Origin: CAVYTF01 sp963771435
GTDB taxonomy: Bacteria; Bacteroidota; Bacteroidia; Chitinophagales; Chitinophagaceae
DNA: 64,000 bases
Assembly (NCBI GenBank): GCA_963771435.1
Contig: CAVYTF010000016.1
Span: forward strand, 1 to 64,000
Direction: 5' to 3'
The notes beneath the pieces are model-generated. The model saw only the letters and a list, made by a program, of their open reading frames with translations. It was not told the origin of the DNA and ran no database searches. This document shows, in pieces, positions 9,525 through 19,166 of the stretch; position 1 is the first letter of the stretch, and every line of letters starts with the position of its first letter. The translations under genes were made by a program, and so were the position numbers.

Positions 9525-12500
9525 TTATCCTCTCCCGCAGGCTTCAATATTCTTTTTCAGTTCTTCGTTGTAAGCATCCGCTGCCAAAAGGTCTTCAAGC
9601 GTTAGGTGCATGCGGTATTTCCAGTAATGTTTGGGGTCTGCCGGCTGGTTGATGCGCTCTTCGTGCGGGTTGTTGCGCCTTATTTGTTTGTCAATGCCCA
9701 GCAGGTCCTGCAATTGAAATATGCTCCACATGGCGGTGGAATATAAATGCTGAATTACGATAGCTTTGTTTATCCAGTCCTCGCAAAAGAAAGGCGCTTC
9801 ACCCCACTGGCCGAGTTCGTTGTTGAAGAAACGCTGCGTTTTGGCGCGGTCTTCCTCCCACCAGGTGCGAATAGTACTCATGTCGTGCGTTGACGGTGTC
9901 ACCACGCTCAGGTAGGGCGCATCGTTGGGGTGAAAAAATTCCTTTTTGGGGTCTTTGGGCATGCGTTGTATCTCCAGGCTAAGGATGCCTAACTCTTTCA
10001 TCACGTCCGGCACACAAGCAGGTACCAAACCTAGGTCTTCCCCGCAAACAAGCATGTCTGTTCCGCGTTTGAGTGCCGGCAGCTTTTGCATTGCTTCCTT
10101 CTCCCAAAAACTGTCCTGCCTCCTGAAATAATAATTTACATACAACTCGCGCAATTGCTGCTGCGTGCCATGTTCAAGATGCTGAAATGAAGAAGTGCCA
10201 TCCATCCCAAACCTGAAATGGAACTGCTGGCCGTTGCTGTTTTCCGCTTCAAATAAAATGACGTTGCTCAACAGGCTGAGTATGCCTTCTTTCAGGCCAA
10301 TTTGGTTCTCCTCCCGCAGGTTATTGAAATAATTCGCTACTTTTTGCTGCGTATTAAATTCGGGTTTCACCTCATATTGCCCGTAATAGGTCAGGTACAG
10401 GAAAATGTTTTTCGTTTCTTCTTTCCTTTCGCCAAACAGTTGGCCCAATATATCTTCTGTTATGTAAGGCTTGCAGTAACGCGCGTAATCAAACCATATC
10501 CCCCGTTCATTAAACTCGTTAATATGCACGGGAATGGCGGGGTCAAAATGGCCCATGATGCCTTCTGTGTCGGAGATGGGTATGCTCCATATGCGGAAGA
10601 AGCCCAATATATGGTCAATGCGGAAAGCATCGAAGTAGTAGTCCATCTGCGCGAAGCGTTGCTTCCACCATGCAAAGCCATCCTCGCGCATAGCAGCCCA
10701 GTTGTAGGTTGGGAAGCCCCAGTTCTGCCCTTTTACGGTGAAGGCGTCGGGCGGCGCACCTGATTGCAGCGTCATATGAAACAAGTGCGGTTGCTGCCAT
10801 GCGTCTGCACTGTTCCGACCAATGCCAATGGGTATATCGCCTTTAATAACGACGTTGTTTTCATGCGCATAAGCCGTTGCTGCCTGCAACTGCACATGCA
10901 AATGATACTGGACGAAAAAATGTATTGAAATTTCGTTGGCAGCTGTTTCATCAGCTAACAGTTTTTCTATTTCTTTCTCTTTATATTCTTTGTGGGTGCG
11001 CCAAAAGCTGAGGTCAGCGGTGTTATTTTTATCCCTTAAATAGCAAAACACGGCATAAGCCACCAGCCAGTGTTTGTTGTTCTCAAAAAATTGTTTGTAC
11101 CCTTTTGAAGAAAAAATTTCTTCTTTTTGAGAAGGATAAATTTGGCGGATAATTTTCCATTTGATGCTGTTCGCCGCTTCATAATCCATGCTGTCTAAAG
11201 CATTCAGGCGCGTTTTTTCATCTTTAACAGCATCTAAAAAATGTTTGTTTTCTTCGTTCACTACATCTTCCAGGTGCAAATACATGGGGTGCAGCGCAAA
11301 AGCGGAAATAGCGCCGTAAGGATACGAGTCCATCCATGTTTTAGAAGCGGTAGTATCGTTTACCGGCAGTATCTGAATCAGTTTCAGGCCGGTTCTCTTT
11401 GCCCAATCAGCAAAAAGCTTCAGGTCATTAAATTCACCAACGCCAAAACTGTTGTTGCTGCGCAAACTGAACACGGGAATGGCCACACCTGCACCTTTCC
11501 AACCGGTATTTGGAAGCCCGGCGAACCCATCATTCACAATGGTTTGCTTGTTTTTGGCAGGCATGTCATACAGCACATGATTGTTCACGCTCTCAAAACC
11601 AAGGAACTGCTGTTTTGCTGTATCATAAACCCCATATTTATAAACAAGCGGGAAGGAAACTTTATCAAGATTCAGTTTTGCGGTATAATACTCCTCTCCT
11701 GCTGCTTTGCCCATCAGCACAGCGTCCGAGCCGTTCCAATCACCCAGAATTTCAGTATTCCCAAGCATACAAACCGTTTGATCTTTGCCAAGAAGCGGCG
11801 CTTTCACACGAAAAGTATGGGTATATGTTTTAGGAGGATTAGATTGTAAAGTGGTGGTAGTTGATCTTAATAAAACATTCCGGAAAGGCTTTGTGTAAAA
11901 GGCGTTCTCAAAGTAGCCTGCATGGTTCCATGAGTCAATAATGAGTATCTCAACGAATTTATTGTTTTTAAAATTCAGGGTTTTATCCTTGCCCCAATCA
12001 TAACTGACAGAGCCGTCGTCATTTTTTAAAAAATAATTATAAGTGATGGATTGTTTGGGGAAATTTTCTCCTTCAAATGAGATATCTGCTATCCAGTTTT
12101 CATTGTCGCGGTACTGCATTGGCAATGCTTGTTCTATATCATTATCGCCAAACACCGGATGGTTGCCGGTTATGAACAATGCCTGCCCCATTTTTGTGTT
12201 AAACCGGATGTTGAGGGTCACTTTCACTGCAACCAATTCTGCTTTCTTTTCTGCAACAGGCATATCTGCAATGGCTTTCGTTATCTCTCTTTTTTTAGTT
12301 GTTGATTTTTTTGCAGCAGCTTTCTTAGCAGGCGCTTTTTTTGCAGGTGTAGCAGCTTTTTTTGCTGTTGCGGCGGCCTTTTTATTTTTTTGAGCAGCGG
12401 GCTTTAATGTTGTTTTTTTTACAGCGCTTCTTTTTACAGTTTGAATGCCGTTATGCTCTGCGGAGGAAGGAGTTTCATGGTCAATTTTCAATAGGTTTGT

Positions 12501-12578
12501 TTCTCCTTCAGTTGAAGGGCCGCCGTTTAATAAGTTTTCAACGGGCAAGTTGGTATCGTTGTTTTTATTGGTTATCAA
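9525..12578 (-). CDS. malQ: 4-alpha-glucanotransferase (GH77) with two CBM20 domains
   Basis: Amylomaltase-type enzyme that transfers alpha-1,4-glucan segments in glycogen or maltodextrin metabolism. The 1017 residues hold a Lys/Ala-rich tail (about 45-100, with AKKAAAKK-type repeats), two starch-binding CBM20 modules (about 118-225 and 255-365) and a GH77 catalytic domain (about 375-1000). Catalytic motifs are FDAFRIDHILGFF (nucleophile Asp), LVCGEDLGLVPACV (acid/base Glu) and STHDMSTIRTWWE. The double-CBM20 layout matches plant-type DPE2 and Bacteroidota homologues. The histone-H1-like tail is unusual. The gene is monocistronic and followed by a strong terminator. Confidence 0.93.
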   Translation of the reverse strand: MITNKNNDTNLPVENLLNGGPSTEGETNLLKIDHETPSSAEHNGIQTVKRSAVKKTTLKPAAQKNKKAAATAKKAATPAKKAPAKKAAAKKSTTKKREITKAIADMPVAEKKAELVAVKVTLNIRFNTKMGQALFITGNHPVFGDNDIEQALPMQYRDNENWIADISFEGENFPKQSITYNYFLKNDDGSVSYDWGKDKTLNFKNNKFVEILIIDSWNHAGYFENAFYTKPFRNVLLRSTTTTLQSNPPKTYTHTFRVKAPLLGKDQTVCMLGNTEILGDWNGSDAVLMGKAAGEEYYTAKLNLDKVSFPLVYKYGVYDTAKQQFLGFESVNNHVLYDMPAKNKQTIVNDGFAGLPNTGWKGAGVAIPVFSLRSNNSFGVGEFNDLKLFADWAKRTGLKLIQILPVNDTTASKTWMDSYPYGAISAFALHPMYLHLEDVVNEENKHFLDAVKDEKTRLNALDSMDYEAANSIKWKIIRQIYPSQKEEIFSSKGYKQFFENNKHWLVAYAVFCYLRDKNNTADLSFWRTHKEYKEKEIEKLLADETAANEISIHFFVQYHLHVQLQAATAYAHENNVVIKGDIPIGIGRNSADAWQQPHLFHMTLQSGAPPDAFTVKGQNWGFPTYNWAAMREDGFAWWKQRFAQMDYYFDAFRIDHILGFFRIWSIPISDTEGIMGHFDPAIPVHINEFNERGIWFDYARYCKPYITEDILGQLFGERKEETKNIFLYLTYYGQYEVKPEFNTQQKVANYFNNLREENQIGLKEGILSLLSNVILFEAENSNGQQFHFRFGMDGTSSFQHLEHGTQQQLRELYVNYYFRRQDSFWEKEAMQKLPALKRGTDMLVCGEDLGLVPACVPDVMKELGILSLEIQRMPKDPKKEFFHPNDAPYLSVVTPSTHDMSTIRTWWEEDRAKTQRFFNNELGQWGEAPFFCEDWINKAIVIQHLYSTAMWSIFQLQDLLGIDKQIRRNNPHEERINQPADPKHYWKYRMHLTLEDLLAADAYNEELKKNIEACGRG

Positions 12579-12729
12579 AATTCAAATGTTTTATGAGATA
12601 AAAAATTAGGCATTAACAATTAAGTAAGTATATAAGCAATGTTAAGTTGGCGAAAGTAAAGATTGTGTAATAAATACGCAAATATTATCCAATAAAACTG
12701 CATTTACTTTGCGCCTTATTTATAAAAAA

Positions 12730-13938
12730 ATGCGGTCGAAAAAAGAAGCTGCTCTTGGGTTCATATTCATCACGCTGTTGATCGATGTGATGGGCTTTGG
12801 CATCATCATACCTGTTATTCCAAAGCTCATTGCCCAACTCATTCACGGCAACCTTAGCACCGCTTCTGTCTATGGCGGCTGGCTTACGTTCATGTATGCC
12901 ATCACTCAGTTCTTTTTTGCTCCTGTGCTGGGCAACCTCAGCGACCGTTTTGGCAGAAGGCCTGTGCTGCTTGGCTCTTTGTTTGGTTTCGGCATCGATT
13001 ATCTTTTTCTTGCGTTCGCACCCAGCATTTGGTGGCTATTTGTTGGAAGGACCATTGCGGGCATTACAGGTTCAAGCTTCACAACTGCATCGGCATATAT
13101 TGCAGACATCAGCACACCGGAAAAAAGAGCGCAAAACTTTGGATTGGTCGGTGCGGCTTTTGGCATTGGCTTTATAATCGGGCCTGTGCTGGGTGGCTTA
13201 CTGGGTCAATTTGGAGCGAGGGTGCCCTTTATTGCAGCCGCTTGTTTAAGCTTGCTGAACTGGTTGTATGGGTTTTTTATTTTGCCTGAATCTTTGCCCA
13301 AAGAAAACCGCCGCAAGTTTGAGCTGAAACGAGCAAATCCTTTAGGCTCGTTGGTTCAGTTAAAAAAACACCGCACCATTACAAGCCTCGCAGTCTCTTT
13401 CTTTTTGTTATCATTGGCAGGGCAGTCAACACAGAGCATCTGGGCCTTTTATACTATGCAAAAGTTTAGCTGGAATGAGAAGATGGTTGGATATTCTTTA
13501 GGCTTTGTTGGCATAATGGTTGGCCTTGTGCAGGGACTATTGATAAGGGTAATAATACCAAAGCTCGGGCAGCAAAAAAGCATTTTGGTTGGGTTGTTTT
13601 TGTTCTGTATCGGCTTCACTTTGTTTGCATTTGCTTCACAAGGGTGGATGATGTTTGCCTTTATAATCCCTTATGCACTGGCAGGGATTGCAGGGCCTTC
13701 TATGCAGAGCTTTATGTCGGTGCATGTGCAGTCAAATGAACAGGGAGAGCTGCAAGGTGCGTTTACCTTATTGATGAGCCTTGCAGCTATTGTTGGCCCT
13801 CCCCTGATGACAGGCCTATTTGCTTTTTTTACCGCATCAAATGCCCCGGTTTACTTTCCAGGCGCGCCGTTTTTATTAGGTGCTGTGCTATCGATCATCT
13901 CAACACTGCTTGCAGTAAGGAACTTTAAAAAAGGATAG
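12730..13938 (+). CDS. MFS efflux transporter, TCR/Tet type
   Basis: Twelve-helix major facilitator permease of the tetracycline-resistance type (drug/H+ antiporter), 402 residues from the ATG at 12730. Motif A appears as GNLSDRFGRRPVLL after helix 2, and the motif C-like GPVLGGLLG follows in helix 5. The open frame could begin at a TTG at 12709, but this lies inside a promoter-like TTACTTTG, so the ATG is preferred. It is divergent from the glucanotransferase. Substrate is unknown: many such Bacteroidota proteins are annotated tetracycline efflux without proof. Confidence 0.88.
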   Translation: MRSKKEAALGFIFITLLIDVMGFGIIIPVIPKLIAQLIHGNLSTASVYGGWLTFMYAITQFFFAPVLGNLSDRFGRRPVLLGSLFGFGIDYLFLAFAPSIWWLFVGRTIAGITGSSFTTASAYIADISTPEKRAQNFGLVGAAFGIGFIIGPVLGGLLGQFGARVPFIAAACLSLLNWLYGFFILPESLPKENRRKFELKRANPLGSLVQLKKHRTITSLAVSFFLLSLAGQSTQSIWAFYTMQKFSWNEKMVGYSLGFVGIMVGLVQGLLIRVIIPKLGQQKSILVGLFLFCIGFTLFAFASQGWMMFAFIIPYALAGIAGPSMQSFMSVHVQSNEQGELQGAFTLLMSLAAIVGPPLMTGLFAFFTASNAPVYFPGAPFLLGAVLSIISTLLAVRNFKKG

Positions 13939-14301
13939 TGCCAACTACTTAACCTGATCTCAGGATAAGCGCAGCAAAAAAAGGTGATAAATAAGAGAGC
14001 TATTAAAGTAATAATATGGTACATTTACTGCCCAAACTGATATGCCATTTTTCCTGCCTGAGCAGTTTATTTCCCCCAGTAATATATAGATAAAAGACGA
14101 AGGATGAACGAAGGGTTGACGTAATACCAACGGAGGTGCATGGGGATCGCCTATAGTTTGCAGTAGAGTATCCATGAAGGTGGCAGGGAACAGGATGGGC
14201 TATTGAGCATTGCCGGCTAAAAGATATTTTGAGAGAAGAGAGATGCTGTCTTTGATTTTGCTGCTTCTTTGGAGAAGTTTATGAGTAACGTCACTAAGGG
14301 T
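13939..14301. repeat. convergent gap with an 11-bp array (14097-14206)
   Basis: This 363-bp gap between the MFS and SprT-like genes has no believable gene. From 14097 the sequence falls into consecutive 11-base steps. The first four begin ACG (ACGAAGGATGA, ACGAAGGGTTG, ACGTAATACCA, ACGGAGGTGCA) and later units are weaker. The period is half of the 21-22-bp period in other arrays. It is the most degenerate of the nine. Confidence 0.5.
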
Positions 14302-14931
14302 TTAGTGCTTGTTTTCAATCAGCTTTACTTCATATACGGGGCTGAAAAGATAGACCAGACCGGTTTTTACTTCGGTGCAGCGGAAACGTTTGCGGAGTTT
14401 CTGGCCTTTTGTAAATATTCTTTTGTCTTTGGTCATAAAAAGAGCGGCGGGGGGAAGGTCTTCTATCAAAATAATGCCTTCTTTTCTTACATCATAATTC
14501 TTTAATACCCTTGTGAGGCCTTCTTCGGCACAACTGCTTGCGGCGGGGTTGTGAAATGACTTATGCAAAGCCTTTTTTATATCACCGGGAAAGATATTTT
14601 TATTGGCAAACACCACAAGCATTTCGCTGTATAACTGCTTCCATTCTTTGCCGTGGGCATTTACCTTGTGCCCATATTTTTCATACGTTAGGAGATGTGC
14701 CAGTTCATGGATAAGGGTGATGAGAAAGGAGTATTTGTTAAGATTCCCGTTCACGCTGATGCGATGGTTCTTACCGCGAACTGCATTGCGGTAATCGCCG
14801 AGCACCGTGCTGCGTTCTTTGGTTACACTCAGGTGTACTTTGTATTGATGCAGGTATTGCGCCACGTCTTCAAAAGAGCCGTTGGGCAAAAATGCTGCAA
14901 GCGCCTGCATGGGATGTTCAACTGCCGCCAT
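14302..14931 (-). CDS. SprT-like zinc-binding protein
   Basis: A 209-residue protein with a SprT-like metalloprotease fold. The zinc motif is IHELAHLL (about residue 75) and a later histidine sits in NAHGKEW, as in SprT/Spartan-type proteins. Family members are linked to DNA-protein crosslink proteolysis in eukaryotes, while bacterial roles are poorly known. The C-terminal 60 residues resemble a basic nucleic-acid-binding tail (KGQKLRKRFRCTEVKTG). Its start overlaps the upstream membrane-protein gene by 14 bp, so they are probably co-translated. A second ATG seven codons in would remove the overlap. Confidence 0.82.
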   Translation of the reverse strand: MAAVEHPMQALAAFLPNGSFEDVAQYLHQYKVHLSVTKERSTVLGDYRNAVRGKNHRISVNGNLNKYSFLITLIHELAHLLTYEKYGHKVNAHGKEWKQLYSEMLVVFANKNIFPGDIKKALHKSFHNPAASSCAEEGLTRVLKNYDVRKEGIILIEDLPPAALFMTKDKRIFTKGQKLRKRFRCTEVKTGLVYLFSPVYEVKLIENKH

Positions 14932-15325
14932 TAACCTTCCTGTTCATTTTAAGTGCGTTGCGCACTTCAATAATAGTGTAAAAAACATATAAGACCATGG
15001 TGCACAAAACCGCATATAAACTGCGGTTTGCGCCAGCGAGAGATAAGTATGCGACAATGGCGGCTGCAATGACCATCAACTTCATAAAAGAGCCACCCAT
15101 CACGCTTCTTATGAATACGTTGGGATTGGTATTTTTCATGGCTTTATAATGCATAGTAAGGCTTATGATACTGAGTAAAAAGAGTAAGAGATTTGAAACC
15201 ATTAAAACAAGATGGTTTATCTTATGTGTATCAAGAACACCGGCAAACAAGAGGCAAAATGCATTGACGAAAGTAAAAAGAAGGATAACGGAGAGAAAAA
15301 TTTTGGGCAATTTTTTATTATACAT
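14918..15325 (-). CDS. AtpI-like small membrane protein
   Basis: A 135-residue protein with four predicted membrane helices and a short charged tail (EVRNALKMNRKVNGGS). No catalytic motif is seen. The position directly after atpZ and the four-helix topology fit the small membrane subunit usually found upstream of atpB in Bacteroidota ATP synthase loci, perhaps an assembly or ion-handling factor. The identification rests on context more than sequence. Here no atpB follows. The next gene is SprT-like. Confidence 0.6.
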   Translation of the reverse strand: MYNKKLPKIFLSVILLFTFVNAFCLLFAGVLDTHKINHLVLMVSNLLLFLLSIISLTMHYKAMKNTNPNVFIRSVMGGSFMKLMVIAAAIVAYLSLAGANRSLYAVLCTMVLYVFYTIIEVRNALKMNRKVNGGS

Positions 15326-15328
15326 GCC

Positions 15329-15544
15329 TTATTTGTTTGAAGTATCTTTTATGACTTTTATCATTAGTATAATTAAGACGGCCAAAGGTAGTGCGCAGAC
15401 GAAAACAGGGAACCGAATGTGTAGCCAATCATCCAGCTTAATGCCCGCAAACACAGCAATACCGAGGGCTGCGAGCAATTGCACCGTAAGGCCTGCATAT
15501 TGCAGCAGTAGTTTCTGATTTCCGGGCTTTTTGTTTTCAATCAT
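15329..15544 (-). CDS. atpZ: AtpZ/AtpI family protein
   Basis: A 71-residue protein with two transmembrane helices of the AtpZ/AtpI family. These assist F1Fo-ATP synthase assembly and, with AtpI, have been reported as Mg/Ca transporters. Family features are the N-terminal basic segment, LLQYAGLTVQLLAALGIAVF, and the linker GIKLDDWLHIRFP before the second helix. The ATG at 15544 is chosen because the extension upstream overlaps the preceding gene and is not family-like. It lies 4 bp from the next gene in the same unit. Confidence 0.8.
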   Translation of the reverse strand: MIENKKPGNQKLLLQYAGLTVQLLAALGIAVFAGIKLDDWLHIRFPVFVCALPLAVLIILMIKVIKDTSNK

Positions 15545-15551
15545 GGCGTGG

Positions 15552-15950
15552 TCACTGTTTGGATGTTGGCACAACCGGTATTTTAAGCGTTGTTGTATCC
15601 CTCTTGTCGGGAATATTTCCACTTAATGTTTTCTTCAGATCGCTAAAATATTGGTCTTTGTAGAGAATGGCCTGTTGTAATGAATCTGCGCGGATCTTTA
15701 ATAGCTGCAGTTCCGTCCTGCTCTGTTCATTGTTTTCCAAACCGGGTATGTAATATTTCAAAGGCGTATAAACGAATAAAGCAATTGTGAACCCTACCAA
15801 TAAAACGAACACAGTACATAGCCCAAAATATACACTGAGGCGTGATAATTTAAAAGTAACGACCTCTTCATAGGTGTCATCGTTCATAACCACCAAACGA
15901 TAGCGGTTTCGAAGCGTTTTTAATGAAGAGTTCATTTTATTTTTTGCCAT
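15552..15950 (-). CDS. membrane protein resembling an M23-peptidase N-terminus
   Basis: A 132-residue single-pass protein. The segment RYRLVVMNDDTYEEVVTFKL followed by a membrane helix and FVYTPLKYYIPGLE closely recalls the cytoplasmic/transmembrane start of Bacteroidota M23 peptidases. A short coiled-coil-like stretch (LQLLKIRADSLQQAILYKDQ) follows. The LytM catalytic domain is absent and the protein ends in a Thr/Pro-rich tail. It opens the unit that continues with atpZ, the AtpI-like gene and the SprT-like gene. It could be a bona fide small protein or an ancient truncation. Role unknown. Confidence 0.6.
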   Translation of the reverse strand: MAKNKMNSSLKTLRNRYRLVVMNDDTYEEVVTFKLSRLSVYFGLCTVFVLLVGFTIALFVYTPLKYYIPGLENNEQSRTELQLLKIRADSLQQAILYKDQYFSDLKKTLSGNIPDKRDTTTLKIPVVPTSKQ

Positions 15951-16162
15951 GGCGTATCTTAAACGGGCTAAAGATAATAACTGTTGTGTTAATCCTGTTT
16001 TGAGAATGCTATTTTATTACGCCAATTTGAATTTCTTTCTCTCATATTTACATGCTCTTATACCAAATAAATTGCCTGTTTACCGAAGGGCAGAAAAAAT
16101 ATCTGTACGCAAAAAAATATTTTGACTGATATTGCAGTTTATATTACGAAGAATCTTTTTGC

Positions 16163-19102
16163 ATGAAGCGAACCTGGATATATCTCTTACCGATTGTTTT
16201 CTATTTAGCACAAGCTGCCAGCGTTTCTGCCCAGCCGGGTTCAAGCATTGAACTTCCTAATAAACCAAAACCCTTTGAAAACAGGGTTTTAAAGTCTGAA
16301 AAAACAGGTAATAAGGGTTTTAATGCGGAACGCAGGCTATACCAGAACATGGTGACGCATTACAATTATTATTTCAACGCAAACAACAGGCTTAACACGA
16401 TCATAAATAATGCAAAAGCCTCTTTCCGCGATGATTATACCCAGCCTTTGCTTCCTTTTTACAATTACAGCCTTGACGTTACCGCAAGTAATAAAGGGGA
16501 TATTGACTCTATTATTTACCGTTGCGCAGAAGGTGTGCTGCTGCACGACCTGAGAAATGACTGGATCGACGACATGTATTATGTGTTGGGAAGGGCTTAC
16601 TTTTTGCGTAAAAACTTTGATTCGTCCACTAATTGCTTTCGTTATATCAACTATGCGTGGGCGCCAAAGGATGATGGGTACGACATTCCCATAGGGAGCA
16701 ATGCCAGCGCTACGGATGGTGAGTTCAGTATTGCCACAAAAGAAAAAAGTTCTATCGTAAAAAAAATAATTTCAAAACCGCCTGCACGAAATGATGCTCT
16801 TCTTGCGCTTTGCCGTAATTATATTGAGACCTCTCATTACACCCAGGCATCGAGCCTGCTGGAAATACTGCGCAATGACCCCAATTTTCCCAAAAGATTG
16901 CAAAGCCAGTTGCAGGAAACGCTCGCTTACCTGGCTTATAAACAAAATAATTTTAACAGTGCAGCCTCTTTTTTGAGCAAGGCATTGGGAGATGCACAGT
17001 CTAATCTTGAAGAAAGCCGCTGGCAGTTCCTGATCGCGCAGATGTATGAGAAATCTCACGACAGCACGGACGCGATCACTTATTATAACAAGGTTGTTAA
17101 CCGTTCGCCGGACCCTGTTATGCAGGTTTATGCAAATTTGAACCTTATAGACATCAGCGGCACCAGTAAAGGCAACGTGATGCAGCAAAGGCTGGACGCT
17201 TTGTTGAGGCTTGGCAGGAAAGACCGGTACGCACAATACCGCGACATCATCTATTACGCCGCCGCCAAGGTGGAATTGCTGTTGAATGACAATACTGCTG
17301 CCGTTTCTTTGCTTAAAAAGAGCATTGCCGCCAGCGTTATTAACCCAAAACAAAAAAGCCTGTCCTTTTTAATGCTGGCTGACATCACTTATGACAACAG
17401 ATCTTACATTCTCGCCCATAATTATTACGACAGCATCCTGCTTGGCCAGATAAGTGTACAGCAAGATTACGACCGCGCCAAACTTCGCCAGACAGCCTTA
17501 AAAATAATTGCCGCGAACCTCACTACCATTCATCTTGAAGACAGCCTTCAGAAAATCGCTGCCATGAGTAAGGCCGACAGGGAGGCTTTTTTGAGGAAAT
17601 TAGCGAGGCAATTAGAAAAGGATGCCGCTACTTTAGCCAATAATGCCCAAAATCCATTGAACCCTGCGTCAAGAGCAGCGACACCGGGCAATCTTTTTGG
17701 CAATTCTGCATCCAGTTCGGGCGGATGGTACTTTAATAACAGCAGCCTTAAAGCCACCGGCTACACATCTTTCCAGCAAACATGGGGAACCAGGCCAAAT
17801 GTTGACAACTGGAACCTAAAATCTGCTCTGGATAAGGCCGGAACGCTGAAAGCAGTGAGCAAGGGCACGGATTCAACCAGCCAATCGTCCCTTGGGGGCA
17901 CAAGGCTTGCCATTTATAACACATTACTCGCCAAAATTCCCCTCACTCCGGAGAAAATAAACGCATCAAATAACAATATCGCCAAAGCATTGTTCGGAAA
18001 TGGGCAGACTTTTGAGAACCAGCTTGAAAATTATCCCGCAGCCCTTGATTCTTACAACGAATTGAACCATCGTTTTGGCAAAAATGACCTCACCGAGAAG
18101 ACCTTGTTCAACGAAATATACTGTTATACGGCAGTAAAGAACATTCCTTCCGCCGATTCATGCGAAAGAGCCCTGAAAGCTCTTTACAGCAAGGGAAAAC
18201 TGGCTCATGGGCTCGATTCAACGGTCGCAGTTGCGCCTTCAAGCGAGGCAAACCCCGCCACAAAGATCTATGACCACATTTATGACCTGTTTTTGAACGG
18301 CAATTTTGACAGCGCCCGCGCAGAAAAACAAAGGGCAGACAGCCTTTACGGCAAAACTTACTGGACACCGCAGCTACTTTACATAGAAGCAGTTTATTAC
18401 GTGTCAAAAAGGGAGGACAGCGCCGCCATAAACCGCCTGCACAGCCTCGCTTCGCTCTATCCAAAGTCGCCTTTGGCTGAAAAAGCGAACACAATGATCA
18501 GCGTTCTGAAGCGCCGCAAGGACATTGAGAATTACCTGTCCGCGCTGAAAATAAAACGCAATGAAGACGAGGCCAGCCCGGTGACAACCATCGACAACGT
18601 AACCGCCACGCCCACACAAAAGCCGCTGGTACGCAACGATTCCACCATCAGCAAAGTGGTTAAGCCCATTGCGCCGCTTATTCCTAAAGATACCGTGGCA
18701 GTTGTGGCAGGCCCAAAAACATTTAGCTTCAATTCCGCCGAGCCGCAATACGTTCTCATCGTGCTTGACAGTGTTGCGCCCGTGTTTGCGAGCGAGGCAG
18801 GCAACGCCTTCACGAGATATAACGGAAATTATTTCTACAACCAGCGCATCCCGGTGTCAACCACCAAATTAAGCGACAGGTACAACCTCGTTTTGGTCGG
18901 CCCCTTCCCCAGCGCGCTGGAAGCCACTCAATATATTGACAAAACCCGCCCAAAAACGGCCGGAAGCATCCTTCCATGGCTGCATGGCAACAAGTTCAGC
19001 TACTCAATGATAAGCCAAAGCAACATAGACCTGCTAAAAAGCAACAAAGACATCGAGGGATACAAGAAAATACTCCACCAGGCGCTGCCGCAAGAGTTTT
19101 AA
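16163..19102 (+). CDS. PorW/SprE-like TPR protein
   Basis: A 979-residue exported protein with a signal peptide (cleavage after SVSAQ) and many tetratricopeptide-like helices through residues 100-450 and 600-780. Features shared with PorW/SprE, needed for type IX secretion and gliding in Bacteroidota, are the early segment NNAKASFRDDYTQPLLPFYN, then WIDDMYYVLGRAYFLRKNFD and a SPOR-like C terminus (YVLIVLDSVAPVFASEAGNA and KYSYSMIS-like). Unlike classical SprE there is no lipobox Cys. It is divergent from the atpZ unit. The presence of a T9SS sorting tail at 61 kb fits a functional T9SS. Confidence 0.7.
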   Translation: MKRTWIYLLPIVFYLAQAASVSAQPGSSIELPNKPKPFENRVLKSEKTGNKGFNAERRLYQNMVTHYNYYFNANNRLNTIINNAKASFRDDYTQPLLPFYNYSLDVTASNKGDIDSIIYRCAEGVLLHDLRNDWIDDMYYVLGRAYFLRKNFDSSTNCFRYINYAWAPKDDGYDIPIGSNASATDGEFSIATKEKSSIVKKIISKPPARNDALLALCRNYIETSHYTQASSLLEILRNDPNFPKRLQSQLQETLAYLAYKQNNFNSAASFLSKALGDAQSNLEESRWQFLIAQMYEKSHDSTDAITYYNKVVNRSPDPVMQVYANLNLIDISGTSKGNVMQQRLDALLRLGRKDRYAQYRDIIYYAAAKVELLLNDNTAAVSLLKKSIAASVINPKQKSLSFLMLADITYDNRSYILAHNYYDSILLGQISVQQDYDRAKLRQTALKIIAANLTTIHLEDSLQKIAAMSKADREAFLRKLARQLEKDAATLANNAQNPLNPASRAATPGNLFGNSASSSGGWYFNNSSLKATGYTSFQQTWGTRPNVDNWNLKSALDKAGTLKAVSKGTDSTSQSSLGGTRLAIYNTLLAKIPLTPEKINASNNNIAKALFGNGQTFENQLENYPAALDSYNELNHRFGKNDLTEKTLFNEIYCYTAVKNIPSADSCERALKALYSKGKLAHGLDSTVAVAPSSEANPATKIYDHIYDLFLNGNFDSARAEKQRADSLYGKTYWTPQLLYIEAVYYVSKREDSAAINRLHSLASLYPKSPLAEKANTMISVLKRRKDIENYLSALKIKRNEDEASPVTTIDNVTATPTQKPLVRNDSTISKVVKPIAPLIPKDTVAVVAGPKTFSFNSAEPQYVLIVLDSVAPVFASEAGNAFTRYNGNYFYNQRIPVSTTKLSDRYNLVLVGPFPSALEATQYIDKTRPKTAGSILPWLHGNKFSYSMISQSNIDLLKSNKDIEGYKKILHQALPQEF

Positions 19103-19124
19103 TTAGCCCCATTCGTCAAAATAG

Positions 19125-19164
19125 AGTTCGGAAGTTAGAAAGACAGGAAGTCCGGAAGAAGGAA
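19125..19164. repeat. solo octamer array (AGTCCGGA type)
   Basis: Five 8-base units in tandem (19125-19132 to 19157-19164), consensus AGTCCGGA. This is the same octamer family that flanks the four-helix-bundle gene at 38.5-39.1 kb. No gene accompanies it here. It lies 22 bp after the PorW-like stop and directly before a long 21-bp array, so it could be the scar of a lost cassette. Confidence 0.65.
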
Positions 19165-19166
19165 TG

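Noticed and set aside
9195..9547. Several overlapping open frames with heptapeptide repeats on both strands
   Set aside because: They arise because the 21-bp repeat is a multiple of three. All frames stay open, and there is no start signal or domain.
13960..14175. 71-codon minus-strand frame
   Set aside because: It covers the degenerate 11-bp array, with no similarity to known proteins.
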